A stretch of DNA of 64,000 nucleotides. It comes from JAOPZW01 sp963803375. GTDB lineage: Bacteria > Actinomycetota > Thermoleophilia > Solirubrobacterales > Solirubrobacteraceae. The stretch is from NCBI GenBank assembly GCA_963803375.1, contig CAWDMB010000008.1, forward strand, positions 62,001 through 126,000. The letters are read 5' to 3'. The notes under the pieces were generated by a model. It had not been told where the DNA came from. It searched no databases and saw nothing but the letters and a program-made list of their open reading frames with translations. Both the position numbers and the translations under genes were made by a program. Shown here piece after piece: positions 1-8,130 of this stretch. Position 1 is the stretch's first letter. Every line of letters begins with the position of its first letter.

Positions 1-126
1 TGACGGCCCCGCCTCGGCTACGACCATAGGCCACTCCCGCCGGCGGGGTCATCGGTAGAGATTGCGGACGTGGCCCTGTCCGGGCTTCGCGCCCAGATCA
101 CCCGCGCCGGGCGGGCTCCTCGGCGC

Positions 127-978
127 CTATCCCCAGAAGAGGTTGAAGAGCGCGAACTGGCGCTCTGGGCGCCAGGCCACCGCGGGCCCGAGGCGCATGC
201 GCTCGCCGGCGCTCGCGGGGGCGAAGCCCCAGCACGACAACGCCCGCGACGCCGCCGCATTCGCCGCCGGCACGACGAGCGTCGAGGGCGGCGGGCCGCC
301 GGCGACCGCGGCGAGCAGGGCGACGCCGGCCTCCGCGTCGGCGGCGCAGACCGCGACGCCCGCGCCGAACGGCGAGCCCGCCGACCACCCGCACAGCTCG
401 CCCGCGCGCTCGGCGCCGAGGCCGTCCAGCGGCCGCAGCCGGTCGAGGAAGCGCTCCCGCCGCTCGCCCGTGGCCTGCGCGTCGAGGACGGCGACGGCGG
501 GCCGGTCGTCCTCGCACAGGGGGCGCACGGAGGGCGCCGCCGCGGCGACGCCCTCGCGGCCGCGCCAGGCCGTGACCGAGCCCTCCCCGACGAAGCCCAG
601 GTGCTCGTAGACCGGTCGGCCGAGATCGGTGGCGAAGAGGAGCACCGTCTGCGCTCCGCGCTCGCGCAGCCGGGTCACCGCGGCCTCGGCGAGCTGCGTG
701 CCGATCCCGCGCCCGCGCCGGCGCGACTCGACGCCGAGCGCGCCGATCCAGCCCGTCGACCCGAAGCTCAGCGTGCAGACCGCGCCCACGGCGGCGCGGC
801 CGACCTCGCCGACGAGGACGTCGCCGTGCGGGCTCGAGCGGGGCAGCGCGATCAGCCGCGCGACGGTCGGACCGAAGGCCGCGCGCGACAGCAGCTCCGC
901 GATCGCGCTCGCCTCGCGGTCGCGGGCCGCGCGCACGTGGACCGCGCCCGCGAGTCGTCGTCGCGGCAGCGTGCGCAT
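127..978 (-). CDS. GNAT family N-acetyltransferase
   Basis: This 283-residue protein is predicted to transfer an acetyl group from acetyl-CoA to an unknown amine. Residues about 14-145 form a GNAT domain: the pyrophosphate-binding motif RRRGRGIG is seen at residues 86-93, preceded by the strand IGALGVES and followed by YEHLGF near the end of the domain. The second half (about 150-283) looks like a weaker repeat of the same fold, ending in a SRALSCWGF segment, so this may be a two-lobed GNAT with one active lobe. The ATG at 976-978 is a clear start. The substrate cannot be read from the sequence. Confidence 0.85.
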   Translation of the reverse strand: MRTLPRRRLAGAVHVRAARDREASAIAELLSRAAFGPTVARLIALPRSSPHGDVLVGEVGRAAVGAVCTLSFGSTGWIGALGVESRRRGRGIGTQLAEAAVTRLRERGAQTVLLFATDLGRPVYEHLGFVGEGSVTAWRGREGVAAAAPSVRPLCEDDRPAVAVLDAQATGERRERFLDRLRPLDGLGAERAGELCGWSAGSPFGAGVAVCAADAEAGVALLAAVAGGPPPSTLVVPAANAAASRALSCWGFAPASAGERMRLGPAVAWRPERQFALFNLFWG

Positions 979-982
979 GGCG

Positions 983-1036
983 CTAGCGCAGGATCGCGCC
1001 GACCGCGATCAGGACGATGCAGCCTCCGACGGTCAT
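983..1036 (-). pseudogene. 17-codon hydrophobic ORF, possible DUF6458 head remnant or leader peptide
   Basis: A 17-residue open frame (MTVGG...VGAILR) ends 4 bp before the start of the GNAT gene on the same strand. It resembles the first membrane segment of small DUF6458-type proteins, then stops. It may be a truncated gene head or a short upstream peptide. There is no independent support for translation. Confidence 0.25.
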
Positions 1037-1099
1037 GGCCCCATCATCGCGCACCGCGCGAGCGCTGGAGGGCGTCGCGCGGCTCTACGATGGAGGCGC

Positions 1100-1249
1100 A
1101 TGAACGCGACGGTCACCGACCCCTACGACCTGCCCCAGGAGCACAAGGACTTCCGCGACGCGATCCGCCAGGTCGTCGACGAGCGCGGCGGCCCACGGGC
1201 CGCCGAGATCGACGCCACGGGGGAGTACATCGCCCCCGCCATGCGCTGA
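1100..1249 (+). pseudogene. Truncated acyl-CoA dehydrogenase N-terminus (49 residues)
   Basis: The 49-residue product contains LPQEHKDFRDAIRQ followed by PRAAEIDATGEY. This is the pattern of the first two helices of acyl-CoA dehydrogenases, whose full length is about 380-390 residues. The frame then hits TGA at 1247-1249, and no continuation of the enzyme is visible downstream. The stop overlaps the ATG of the metallopeptidase gene (ATG at 1249), so the fragment may still act as a translated leader for that gene. A TACGAT hexamer about 10 bp before the ATG could be a -10 element. I infer a remnant left by deletion. Confidence 0.6.
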
Positions 1250-1878
1250 TGCCCCCGCTGCGCCGCATCGCCCTGTCCGCGGTTGTCGCGCTCTGCGCGG
1301 GGCTGACCGCGGTCGTCGCGCTCGAGGGCTTCAGCCCCGACCGGGGCGTCAAGCTCCTCGAGACGGTCGCGGTCGTCGGTCTCGTGGGCGCCGTCGTCTT
1401 CGGCGGCGCCATCGCCCTCGGCCTGCGCCTGGCCGACTGGCGCGAGCCGGCGTCCGAGGAGGACTTCGAGCGGGTCGTCGAGCGTTCCGAGCGCCTGGCC
1501 CGCGAGGGCCTGGCGGCCGAGCCGGAGGAGGGCTCGTTCATGGCGCTCGACCCCTACGACGACGAGGACTTCGCCGAGCTCGTGCGCGACGCGCTCGACG
1601 ACCTACCGGATCTCCTGCGCGCGCTCGTGGAGAACCACAACGTCGCCGTCGTCGTCTCCGATGGCGGCCGGCGCCGCGGCGCGTACGGCCTGTACCACGG
1701 CGACGGGCCGACGCGCGACGACATCCCCGACCGCATCGTCGTCTTCCGCGACACGCTGCGCCGCGACTTCGGCCATGACCCGGGCCTCCTGCGCGAGCAG
1801 GTCACGCTGACGGTCCGTCACGAGCTCGCCCACCACATCGGGTTCGACGAACTCGGCGTGCGCGGGCTCGGTCTCTGA
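1249..1878 (+). CDS. Membrane-anchored zincin-like metallopeptidase
   Basis: This 209-residue protein has two hydrophobic segments at the N-terminus (about residues 7-25 and 37-57), a charged linker, and a minimal zincin domain from about residue 95. The zinc motif HELAHHIGFDE (first His at about 191) lies near the C-terminus, as in the short PF06262 (Zincin_1) family, which is normally about 120 residues with no membrane anchor. The domain also has the family's DRIVVFRDTL segment. The start ATG overlaps the stop of the upstream acyl-CoA dehydrogenase fragment (TGATG). The substrate is unknown, and the anchor suggests a membrane-surface protease or a membrane-bound domain of altered function. 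Confidence 0.75.
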   Translation: MPPLRRIALSAVVALCAGLTAVVALEGFSPDRGVKLLETVAVVGLVGAVVFGGAIALGLRLADWREPASEEDFERVVERSERLAREGLAAEPEEGSFMALDPYDDEDFAELVRDALDDLPDLLRALVENHNVAVVVSDGGRRRGAYGLYHGDGPTRDDIPDRIVVFRDTLRRDFGHDPGLLREQVTLTVRHELAHHIGFDELGVRGLGL

Positions 1879-1887
1879 CCCGAGCTC

Positions 1888-2469
1888 GTGGGCGCCGACG
1901 ACGGCTTGGCGATCGTGCCCTTCGCCTCGGCCGCCGCGTGGGAGGGGTGGCTCGAGACCAACCACGCGGCGTCCGGGGGCGTGTGGATCAAGATCGCCAA
2001 GAAGGACTCCGGCGTCGCCAGCGTCCACTACCCCGAGGTGCTCGAGAGCGCGCTCTGCTTCGGCTGGATCGACGGGCGCCGCGAGGCCCTCGACGAGCGC
2101 TTCTTCCTGCAGCGCTACACGCCGCGGCGGCCGCGCAGCCGGTGGTCGCGGATCAACCGCGAGACGGCCGAGCGGCTGATCGCGGAGGGCCGGATGCGCG
2201 CGGCCGGCCTCGCGGAGGTCGAGCGGGCGCGGGCCGACGGCCGCTGGGAGGCGGCGTACGAGAGCCAGTCGCGGATGACCGTCCCCGAGGACCTGGCGCG
2301 GGAGCTCGACGCGCGCCCGGCCGCGAGGGCCTGCTTCGAGCAGCTCTCGAGCCAGAACCGCTACGCGATCCTCTACCGCCTCCACGACGCCAGGCGACCC
2401 GAGACGCGGGCGAAGCGGATCGCGAGCTTCGTCGCGATGCTCGAGGCGGGCGAGACCATCTACCCGTGA
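1888..2469 (+). CDS. YdeI/OmpD-associated family protein
   Basis: This 193-residue protein matches the YdeI/OmpD-associated family: a W-G-W-x-E segment near the N-terminus, VWIKIAKKDSG, then ALCFGWIDGRREALDE, and the Arg-rich YTPRRPRSRWSRIN stretch. The C-terminal part has the usual helix with RPETRAKRIASFV. The family is cytosolic and has been linked to resistance to cationic peptides in some bacteria, but its biochemical role is not settled. The start is the GTG at 1888, 9 bp after the metallopeptidase stop, so the two genes are probably co-transcribed. Confidence 0.85.
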   Translation: MGADDGLAIVPFASAAAWEGWLETNHAASGGVWIKIAKKDSGVASVHYPEVLESALCFGWIDGRREALDERFFLQRYTPRRPRSRWSRINRETAERLIAEGRMRAAGLAEVERARADGRWEAAYESQSRMTVPEDLARELDARPAARACFEQLSSQNRYAILYRLHDARRPETRAKRIASFVAMLEAGETIYP

Positions 2470-2508
2470 GCGCGCGCTTGGGCGTGCGCGACCTCGGGCT
2501 GCGGTGCG

Positions 2509-3627
2509 CTACCGCAGCCGCAGCCGCTGCCCGATGCGGATCAGGTCGGGCGAGTCGATCCGATCGGCGTTGAGATCGACGAGGCGGGCGACCTTCCGCG
2601 CGATCTGCGCGGTCGTCGCGTCGCGCGCAAGCAATGCCGCCGCGAGATCCCACAGCGTGTCGCCGGAGCGGACGGTGTGCCAGCGCGAATGGCGCAGCAC
2701 GAAGCGACCCTCGGCGTCGCGCTTGGCGACGATGTGTCGCACCGGCAGGGCCGGCGCCCGGGTGCTCGGCACCGAGGCGGGGGCCACCTCCTGCGCCTCG
2801 TTCAGCGCGCCCGACGGCGTCGACGGCAGCGGTGCCGGAGTGTCGCTGGCCCGCGGCGGGGCCGGCGCGGCATGCTGGGTGCGAGTCGGCACGGTGGGCC
2901 GCGCGACGACCGGCGTCGGCGTGGGCGCTGGGACCGCGCCGGATGCCGCGGCCGCGTGGTCAGCGGTCGCCGACTTCTTCCTGCGAGTGGGCGGCGTCGT
3001 CGGGGTGGCATCGTCGGCCGCCGGCGCGGGGGCATCCGCCGTCGCCGCCGGAGCGGCGTGTGGGGGAGCGGGCTCTGGCGCAGAGGCCGGCGCGGCGGCG
3101 GCGGACTGTGGCGCGGGCGTCGACGCCGGCGCGGACTCGGGGCCTGCGCCCGGGGCCGGCGCGGGAGCGGCGCTGGGAGCCGGAGCGGCGGTGGGGGCCG
3201 GAGTCGGGGTCTGCGATGGCGCCGGCGTCTCGGGCGGGGTCGGCGTCTCGGCTTCCACGGCGGTCCCGGTGGCCTCGTCCGGCGTGTCGGGCGTCGTCGT
3301 CGCCGGAGCGTCGGCGTCGGAGCCGTCCTCGGCGGTCGACCCCTCGTCCTCCTCGTTGGTGGTCGTCGAGAGGCCCTCGTTGCCGTTCACGACCTCGTTG
3401 CCCCTCCACGCGCTCGCGGGCGCCGGCGCGACCGCTCCCGCGATCAGCACGGCCGAGAGCGCGCCCGCGAGCGGTCGAAGCGTCGAGACGCGCGCGTCGG
3501 CGCCCGTGACGGTGCGCGGGTCGACGCCCGCGAGGCCGCGCGCGCCCGTGCAGACGGGGCAGTCCGGGCGGAAGGGCAGGCGCTCGTGCGCCTCGCCGGC
3601 AAGGAGGTGTCGGGCCAGGGTCGTCAT
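2509..3627 (-). CDS. Membrane-anchored LysM protein with long Ala/Pro/Thr-rich linker
   Basis: The 372-residue protein has four parts. Residues 1-50 hold a cytosolic segment with HERLPFRPDCPVC. Residues about 50-72 form a signal or membrane segment ending PAPASA. Residues about 80-310 are an Ala/Pro/Thr-rich, low-complexity linker that probably spans the cell wall. Residues about 317-372 are one LysM domain (HTVRSGDTLWDLA...IRIGQRLRLR). LysM domains bind peptidoglycan glycan chains, so this is likely an anchored wall-binding protein. The ATG at 3625-3627 is preceded on the minus strand by no strong ribosome site. A related N-terminal HERLPFHP motif occurs at 7131-7313. Confidence 0.75.
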   Translation of the reverse strand: MTTLARHLLAGEAHERLPFRPDCPVCTGARGLAGVDPRTVTGADARVSTLRPLAGALSAVLIAGAVAPAPASAWRGNEVVNGNEGLSTTTNEEDEGSTAEDGSDADAPATTTPDTPDEATGTAVEAETPTPPETPAPSQTPTPAPTAAPAPSAAPAPAPGAGPESAPASTPAPQSAAAAPASAPEPAPPHAAPAATADAPAPAADDATPTTPPTRRKKSATADHAAAASGAVPAPTPTPVVARPTVPTRTQHAAPAPPRASDTPAPLPSTPSGALNEAQEVAPASVPSTRAPALPVRHIVAKRDAEGRFVLRHSRWHTVRSGDTLWDLAAALLARDATTAQIARKVARLVDLNADRIDSPDLIRIGQRLRLR

Positions 3628-3729
3628 GGGCGTTCAGGGCTCCGCATCAGATCCCGGTGTTGTAATCGAGCGGTCTACGTGGGTGACGGCTCGCGTAGGG
3701 TCGAAGGCCGAACCGGGGCCTGGCTCATC

Positions 3730-3817
3730 TCAGATCTTGACCCGGGTAGCGGTGTCCTTGCTCTGAAGTGTCGACCTCGGTTCGTGCCTTCGAGGATCGG
3801 CCTGACCTGATAGAAGC
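3730..3817 (-). pseudogene. 3' end of an unidentified gene cut off by IS110
   Basis: On the minus strand a frame ending at TGA 3730-3732 reads ...STLQSKDTATRVKI. When the IS110 element is removed, leaving one ATAGAAGC, this frame joins without a stop to the frame at 5179-5347. The two pieces therefore look like one gene split by the insertion. I do not recognise the protein. Confidence 0.35.
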
Positions 3818-5178
3818 GTCGGCATCCAGCCGGGTGTCCCGACCGGGATGTTGTCGGCCGATCCGCCACAACGGTACGCCTCGGGAGGGAAGCGATGGGA
3901 AGCAGCAGGAGGGGTCCGGGCCCGTCCTCGATGCTGATCGGTGAGGATCGCGTGGGCAACGCGGTCGGGATCGATCCGCACAAGCGCACGTTGACGGCGA
4001 TCGTCGTCGACGCGCGCGGCGGGATCGTCGCCGGCGAGCACTTCAAGGTCTCAGGCGACGGCCACCGCGCGCTGGAGGCGTGGGCGCTGTCGTTCGGCCC
4101 CGTGGTGCGCTGGGGGATCGAGAACGCCGCCGGCTGGGGCCGGCACACCGCGATCTACCTCGCCGGCCGAGGGCATGACGTCCGCGACGTGTGCCCGAAC
4201 CGCACGCCGCGTCGGGACCGCGCCCGTCAGCGTGGCAAGTCCGACATGCTGGACGCCGAACGGATCGCGCGCGAGACACTCGCGCATCCGCTGCTGCCGC
4301 GGGCGTTCAAGTCCGCCCGGGCGCAGGCGGCCCCGGACGAGCACCGCGAGCTGTTGTGCCTGTGGCACAACCAGCGCCGCTCGCTGCTCAAGAGCCGCCA
4401 GCACCTGCTCAACGAGGCCGAGTTCCTGCTCGCCGACCTGCCGCTTGGGCTGCGCGAATGGCTGCCCGACGGCAAGGCCGTGCGTCCGCGCCTGGCCGCC
4501 CTGGCACGCCGCAACCGGCGCAAGCGCTGGGACGCGGCGACCGTCCTGCGGCTGCGGATGCTCGACGACCACCGCGCCCAGATCGCGCGGCTGGATGCCG
4601 CCGAGCGCGACGCCACCCGCCAGCTGGCGCTGCTGGTCGCGGCCGCCGACACGACGCTCGGCGAGCTCTGCGGCCTGTCGACCCGGTCGGTCGCCGAGCT
4701 GCTGGTCGAGATCGGCGACCCGCGCCGCTTCACCGAGGGCGGCTTCGCGCGCTTCAACGGCACCGCGCCGCTGGCGGCCTCGACCGCCGAAGGCCCCGGC
4801 GAACCGGTCCGCCACCGCTTCAACCCCGGCGGCAACCGGCGCGTCAACGCGATCCTGCACCGCATCGCCGTCACGCAACTGCGCTGCGAGCCCCGAGCGC
4901 AGGCGATCTACGCCAATGCCCGCGCCCGCGGACACACCAAGCGCGAGGCGCGGCGCATCCTCAAGCGCCACCTCTCAGACGTCATCCACCGCCGCATGAC
5001 ACGCGACCTCGAGCGCTCCGCCGCCCGTGTCCCCCTGGCCGCCTGACCGCGCCGTCGCGAGACGCAGTCACAGGGGCGGCCCGACAGGGCCGAGCGCAGC
5101 GAGCCGCAGGCGGCCCTTGACGGCGCTCGCGCGACGGGCGCGACCATGCCGACAGGAGGACACACTTGACATAGAAGC
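3810..5178 (+). mobile_element. IS110-family insertion sequence
   Basis: The element contains one transposase gene and non-coding ends of about 80 bp on the left and about 130 bp on the right. The 8-mer ATAGAAGC occurs at 3810-3817 and again at 5171-5178, in similar surroundings (CTG before it on the left, GAC on the right). I take these as the element boundaries, giving a unit of about 1361 bp. IS110 elements lack terminal inverted repeats and typically recombine at short shared core sequences, which agrees with this. IS110 ends are also known to encode a bridge RNA. Confidence 0.65.
3895..5046 (+). CDS. IS110 family transposase
   Basis: This 383-residue recombinase has the two domains of the family. 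An N-terminal RuvC-like DEDD domain carries GIDPHKRTLTAIVVD, WGIENAAGWG and KSDMLDAERIA. A C-terminal Transposase_20 domain carries ELLVEIGDPRRF, ARFNGTAPLAAST and HRFNPGGNRRVN. The length is within the usual 320-420 range and the frame is intact, so the element may be active. The start could be the ATG at 3895 or the one at 3931, since conserved sequence begins only at GIDPHK. It sits between an anchored LysM gene and the exported-protein cassette. Confidence 0.9.
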   Translation: MGSSRRGPGPSSMLIGEDRVGNAVGIDPHKRTLTAIVVDARGGIVAGEHFKVSGDGHRALEAWALSFGPVVRWGIENAAGWGRHTAIYLAGRGHDVRDVCPNRTPRRDRARQRGKSDMLDAERIARETLAHPLLPRAFKSARAQAAPDEHRELLCLWHNQRRSLLKSRQHLLNEAEFLLADLPLGLREWLPDGKAVRPRLAALARRNRRKRWDAATVLRLRMLDDHRAQIARLDAAERDATRQLALLVAAADTTLGELCGLSTRSVAELLVEIGDPRRFTEGGFARFNGTAPLAASTAEGPGEPVRHRFNPGGNRRVNAILHRIAVTQLRCEPRAQAIYANARARGHTKREARRILKRHLSDVIHRRMTRDLERSAARVPLAA

Positions 5179-5347
5179 TTCAGGCTGTCGGCGACGTGGA
5201 CGCCGAGTTGCTCGAGAGGGACGCGCGTCGAGCGGGGGAGACCCGCGAGGCGATAGGTCGCGCTGTCGACCATCGCTCGCAGGCGAGCATCGTACGGCAC
5301 GGCCAGCGCCGGCTCGAGGCCCTCGTCGGCGAACGCGCGGTCGGCGG
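5179..5347 (-). pseudogene. 5' part of an unidentified gene interrupted by IS110
   Basis: The minus-strand frame reads DRAFADEGLEP...VPYDARLRAMVDSATYRLAGLPR...LGVHVADSLKL and then enters the IS110 end. It has the look of real protein, with well-spaced hydrophobic and charged residues, but I cannot name it. Joining it across one ATAGAAGC to 3730-3817 gives a continuous frame. No start is evident: the piece begins right after the stop of the gene at 5348. Confidence 0.35.
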
Positions 5348-6007
5348 TCAGGGCTGCACCGCTTCCGGATGGGAGGCGTCGACGGTGACCGGCTTGGGTC
5401 GCAGCACCTTGCCCTCCGTCGTGAACGGGGGCAGGGCGCAGTTGCGAGGCAACCGGCCGCGCGCGGGCCCGACGCACACCGCCAACGCAGTGGGGACGAG
5501 TTGCGTGTACCGGTCGTCGCCGACGGTGTACTCGAGCTCGACGCCGCGCGCCGTGTAGCGCCCGGGTCGTGCGGCGTGGAGCGCGAAGATCAGCTCGGCC
5601 CCCATCTTGCCCTCGGGCCGGTCCTGCGGCGCCAGACGGAAGCCGGCGAGCGGGCGCATGTCGAGCCGCCGCCCGGCGCCCGGCGGCCAGTCGTCGTCGG
5701 GAATGTTGAAGAGACGCCGCGGGCCGCCGACGCGCACCGCCTCCGTCGTCAGACCCGGCGTGACGCTCGCCAGCGTGGCCCGGCGCAGCACGGCCTCCGC
5801 GTCGCCGGTATTGACGACAACCGGCTGCCCGTAGGTGAACGTCGCGCCGGCGCGCCGCGGGAAAGAGAGCGCGTTGCGGTCCGTGGACAGCACCGGACCG
5901 CCGCCGTCGTCGCCCGTGAGCACGAGCGCGAGCGCGACGCCCGCGGCGACGAGCGCGACGCCCAGCGCGCCAAGGACGACCCATCGGCGTGTCGGTCGGT
6001 GCGACAT
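5348..6007 (-). CDS. Anchored extracytoplasmic protein, cassette gene B (copy 1), function unknown
   Basis: The 219-residue protein has a short Arg-rich N-terminus, one membrane segment (about residues 9-32) and an exported, probably beta-rich domain. It is a clear paralogue of the protein at 7431-8126. Both contain STDRN.LSFPRRAG, VVVNTGD, AVLRRATLA, RVGGP.RRF/LF, a PL.GFRLA segment, and GRYT..GV.LEYTVGD.RYTQLVPTALAVC. The gene lies 44 bp after the secreted protein at 6052-7134, and the same pairing is seen in copy 2. I know no named family. An outside-facing partner of the secreted protein is only inference from the conserved pairing. Confidence 0.7.
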   Translation of the reverse strand: MSHRPTRRWVVLGALGVALVAAGVALALVLTGDDGGGPVLSTDRNALSFPRRAGATFTYGQPVVVNTGDAEAVLRRATLASVTPGLTTEAVRVGGPRRLFNIPDDDWPPGAGRRLDMRPLAGFRLAPQDRPEGKMGAELIFALHAARPGRYTARGVELEYTVGDDRYTQLVPTALAVCVGPARGRLPRNCALPPFTTEGKVLRPKPVTVDASHPEAVQP

Positions 6008-6051
6008 GGTTGTCGCGGCCTCGGCGGCGTTCGAGGGCGTCACCAAGAGGG

Positions 6052-7134
6052 CTAGGTCCTCGCCTTGCCCGAGAAGATGCGCGCCGCCTCCGTGATGGGC
6101 GCGCCGCCCGGTCCGCACAGCCAGTGCTGCTGATGGCGCGAGCCGCCGAACTTGTACTCGACCGACACGTATTGGGAGAAGCCGCTTTGGACGTCGAGGC
6201 CTGCGCCGAAGACATGGACCCCGGCGTGGAAGATCACCGCCGCCTGGGTCGAGGTCGCGAACCGGTCGCCGCCGGCGTAGGGGAAGAGACCCGTCCGGCA
6301 GACGCGGATCGTCCGCCGCTGCTTGACCGAGCCCCAGCCCCCGTCCCAGCGCACGGCGCGCACGACGTCGCTCTCCGGTCCGAACGGAGCGCACGTGATG
6401 ACGCGCTCCTTGCGGAACAGGAACTTCGAGAACAGCCGCCGCGCGTAGGGGCCGCGGCGGGAGCGGCTCTGCTCGGCCCCGCGGTCCGTGTGCACCGTCG
6501 TCGAGCCCGACGCTTCCCAGTCGCCGTCCCCGAGCTTGACGCCGACCGAGAACTCCGAGTCCGCCTTGCGGCCGTAGGTGAACGTGGCGACCGTGTCGCG
6601 GTAGGCGTTGTTGAGCTCGCCCACCGGCGCCCACGCCGTCTTTTCGGTGACGCCGACCGTGTAGTTGACGCAGCCCTGGGCCGCGCGGACCGGCGGCGGG
6701 TCGTAGGCGGTCGTCGCCCGCAGCGTGAGCGACCGCGCCGCGCGCGCGTAGCCGCCGGCGGCGCGCGCGCTCGTGCGGCCGGTGACGACCCGTGAGAAGA
6801 ACGTCCGCGCGGCGTAGCCCGGCGTCTGGCCGATGGCCATGAAGTCGAGCCGGCCGTCGGCGTCGGCGAGGCTCCGCAAGCGCCGGAGGTCGCTGTCGGC
6901 GATCCAGAAGCGGCCGCGTATGTTTGCTCGGGCGCTGCCGACGAGCGGCATGGCGCGCCCCGAGCCGACGCGGACGTCCGTCGGCCAAGCGTAAACGCGG
7001 ACGGCGCCGGCGCTCGGCGCCCCCGTCGGGCCTCGAAGGATTCCGCCGGCGAGCGCGGCGGCGTCGGCCGGAGCCGAGCACATCAGGACCGTGGCCGCCG
7101 CAACGGGCAGCGGCACGACACGAACGTTCTTCAT
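6052..7134 (-). CDS. Secreted protein, cassette gene A (copy 1), function unknown
   Basis: The 360-residue protein begins with a signal peptide (MKNVRVVPLPVAAATVLMCSAPADA) and then has a Gly/Arg-containing segment (AGGILRGPTGAP). This is followed by a large domain with conserved-looking GCVNYTVGVTEKT, NNAYRDTVATFTYGRKAD and VSVEYKFGGS segments. It ends PITEAARIFSGKART. Cysteines at GCVNY, ITCAPFG, IRVCRTG and WLCGPGG could form disulphides outside the cell. The ATG at 7132-7134 overlaps the stop of a 60-codon frame upstream (7131-7313). A truncated second copy lies at 8131-8342. I do not recognise a family. Confidence 0.7.
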   Translation of the reverse strand: MKNVRVVPLPVAAATVLMCSAPADAAALAGGILRGPTGAPSAGAVRVYAWPTDVRVGSGRAMPLVGSARANIRGRFWIADSDLRRLRSLADADGRLDFMAIGQTPGYAARTFFSRVVTGRTSARAAGGYARAARSLTLRATTAYDPPPVRAAQGCVNYTVGVTEKTAWAPVGELNNAYRDTVATFTYGRKADSEFSVGVKLGDGDWEASGSTTVHTDRGAEQSRSRRGPYARRLFSKFLFRKERVITCAPFGPESDVVRAVRWDGGWGSVKQRRTIRVCRTGLFPYAGGDRFATSTQAAVIFHAGVHVFGAGLDVQSGFSQYVSVEYKFGGSRHQQHWLCGPGGAPITEAARIFSGKART

Positions 7135-7313
7135 GTGCACCCTCCCGGCGGCGCATGTTGGCACAAGTCGGAGACGCGGGCGTACCGGATCGACCATATG
7201 CCGGGGTCGACGCTTGCGGGCCGTTCGCTTCGTGTGCACACCGGGCGGTCAGGATGGAACGGCAGGCGCTCATGCGCCGTGCCGGCGATGACGTGTCGGG
7301 AGAGGCTGATCAT
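7131..7313 (-). CDS. Possible 60-residue leader ORF with HERLPFHP motif
   Basis: This frame reads LSRHVIAGTAHERLPFHPDRPVCTRSE and stops with a TGA that overlaps the ATG of the secreted protein gene (ATGA). Its first 35 residues match the N-terminus of the anchored LysM protein at 2509-3627 (HLLAGEAHERLPFRPDCPVC), with Arg in place of the first Cys. It is either a translated small protein coupled to the next gene or the stranded head of a larger anchored protein. The stop overlap favours translation. The lost Cys and short tail favour decay. Confidence 0.4.
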   Translation of the reverse strand: MISLSRHVIAGTAHERLPFHPDRPVCTRSERPASVDPGIWSIRYARVSDLCQHAPPGGCT

Positions 7314-7430
7314 CCGTCGTCTGGTCTCAGGATCAGGTCAGGGCGGCCAGCGGGACGCCGAGTGCTTAACGGGAACGCGGTCGGATGCAAGCGCGCGCGA
7401 GGTCGCGTCGAGGACCGCCGTCGGCAGCGC

Positions 7431-8126
7431 TCATGGACCCTCCGGCGCGCCGGCAGGACCGAACGTGACGGTCTGAGGCTGGAGGACGGGACCGTCTTCC
7501 GGGACCGCCGGAAGCGGGCACTTGGGCCCCGGCGGTGGTCGGCGAGCGGTGGCGCAGACCGCCAGCGCGGTCGGGACGAGCTGCGTGTAGCGGCGGTCGC
7601 CGACCGTGTACTCGAGCTGCACGCCCTTGGTGGTGTAGCGCCCGGGTCTACGCACGCGCAGCGCGAACAGCAGCTCGGCCCCGGGGTCGGTGTGCGGCTC
7701 ATCGGCGGTCGCCAGGCGGAAGCCCTCCAGCGGCCGCAGGTCTTGCTGCGGCGCCTCCCTCGGCGGCCAGCGGACGTCCCCGGAGACGAGCGCGAAGCGG
7801 CGCTTGGGCCCCCCGACGCGGACGGCGAGCGTCTCGAGGCCCTCCGACGGCTCTGCGAGCGTCGCGCGGCGCAACACCGCTACGCGATCCCCGGTGTTGA
7901 CGACGACCGCGACGCCGTAGGAGAAGATCGTGCCGGCCCGCCGCGGGAACGAGAGGACGTTGCGGTCGGTCGACCGCACAGGGCCGCCGTCGTCGCCGTC
8001 GTGGAGGAGCACGACGGCGAGCACCACCCCCGCCGCGACGAGGACCGCCGCCGCGGCGGCCACGACCGGCCAACGGCGTGCACCGTGGCGACCCGATATG
8101 GACGGCGTCTCCTCGAGCGCGGCCAA
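7431..8126 (-). CDS. Anchored extracytoplasmic protein, cassette gene B (copy 2), function unknown
   Basis: The 231-residue protein has an N-terminal cytosolic stretch, one membrane segment (about residues 19-42), then a domain matching the copy 1 protein (5348-6007) over nearly its full length, including LSFPRRAGTIFSYG, VVVNTGDRVAVLRRATLA and LEYTVGDRRYTQLVPTALAVC. It probably starts at the TTG at 8124-8126, because no ATG or GTG precedes the membrane segment in frame after the upstream stop. The degenerate gene A copy ends only 4 bp upstream, which suggests an old co-translated pair. Confidence 0.7.
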   Translation of the reverse strand: MAALEETPSISGRHGARRWPVVAAAAAVLVAAGVVLAVVLLHDGDDGGPVRSTDRNVLSFPRRAGTIFSYGVAVVVNTGDRVAVLRRATLAEPSEGLETLAVRVGGPKRRFALVSGDVRWPPREAPQQDLRPLEGFRLATADEPHTDPGAELLFALRVRRPGRYTTKGVQLEYTVGDRRYTQLVPTALAVCATARRPPPGPKCPLPAVPEDGPVLQPQTVTFGPAGAPEGP

Positions 8127-8130
8127 CGCG

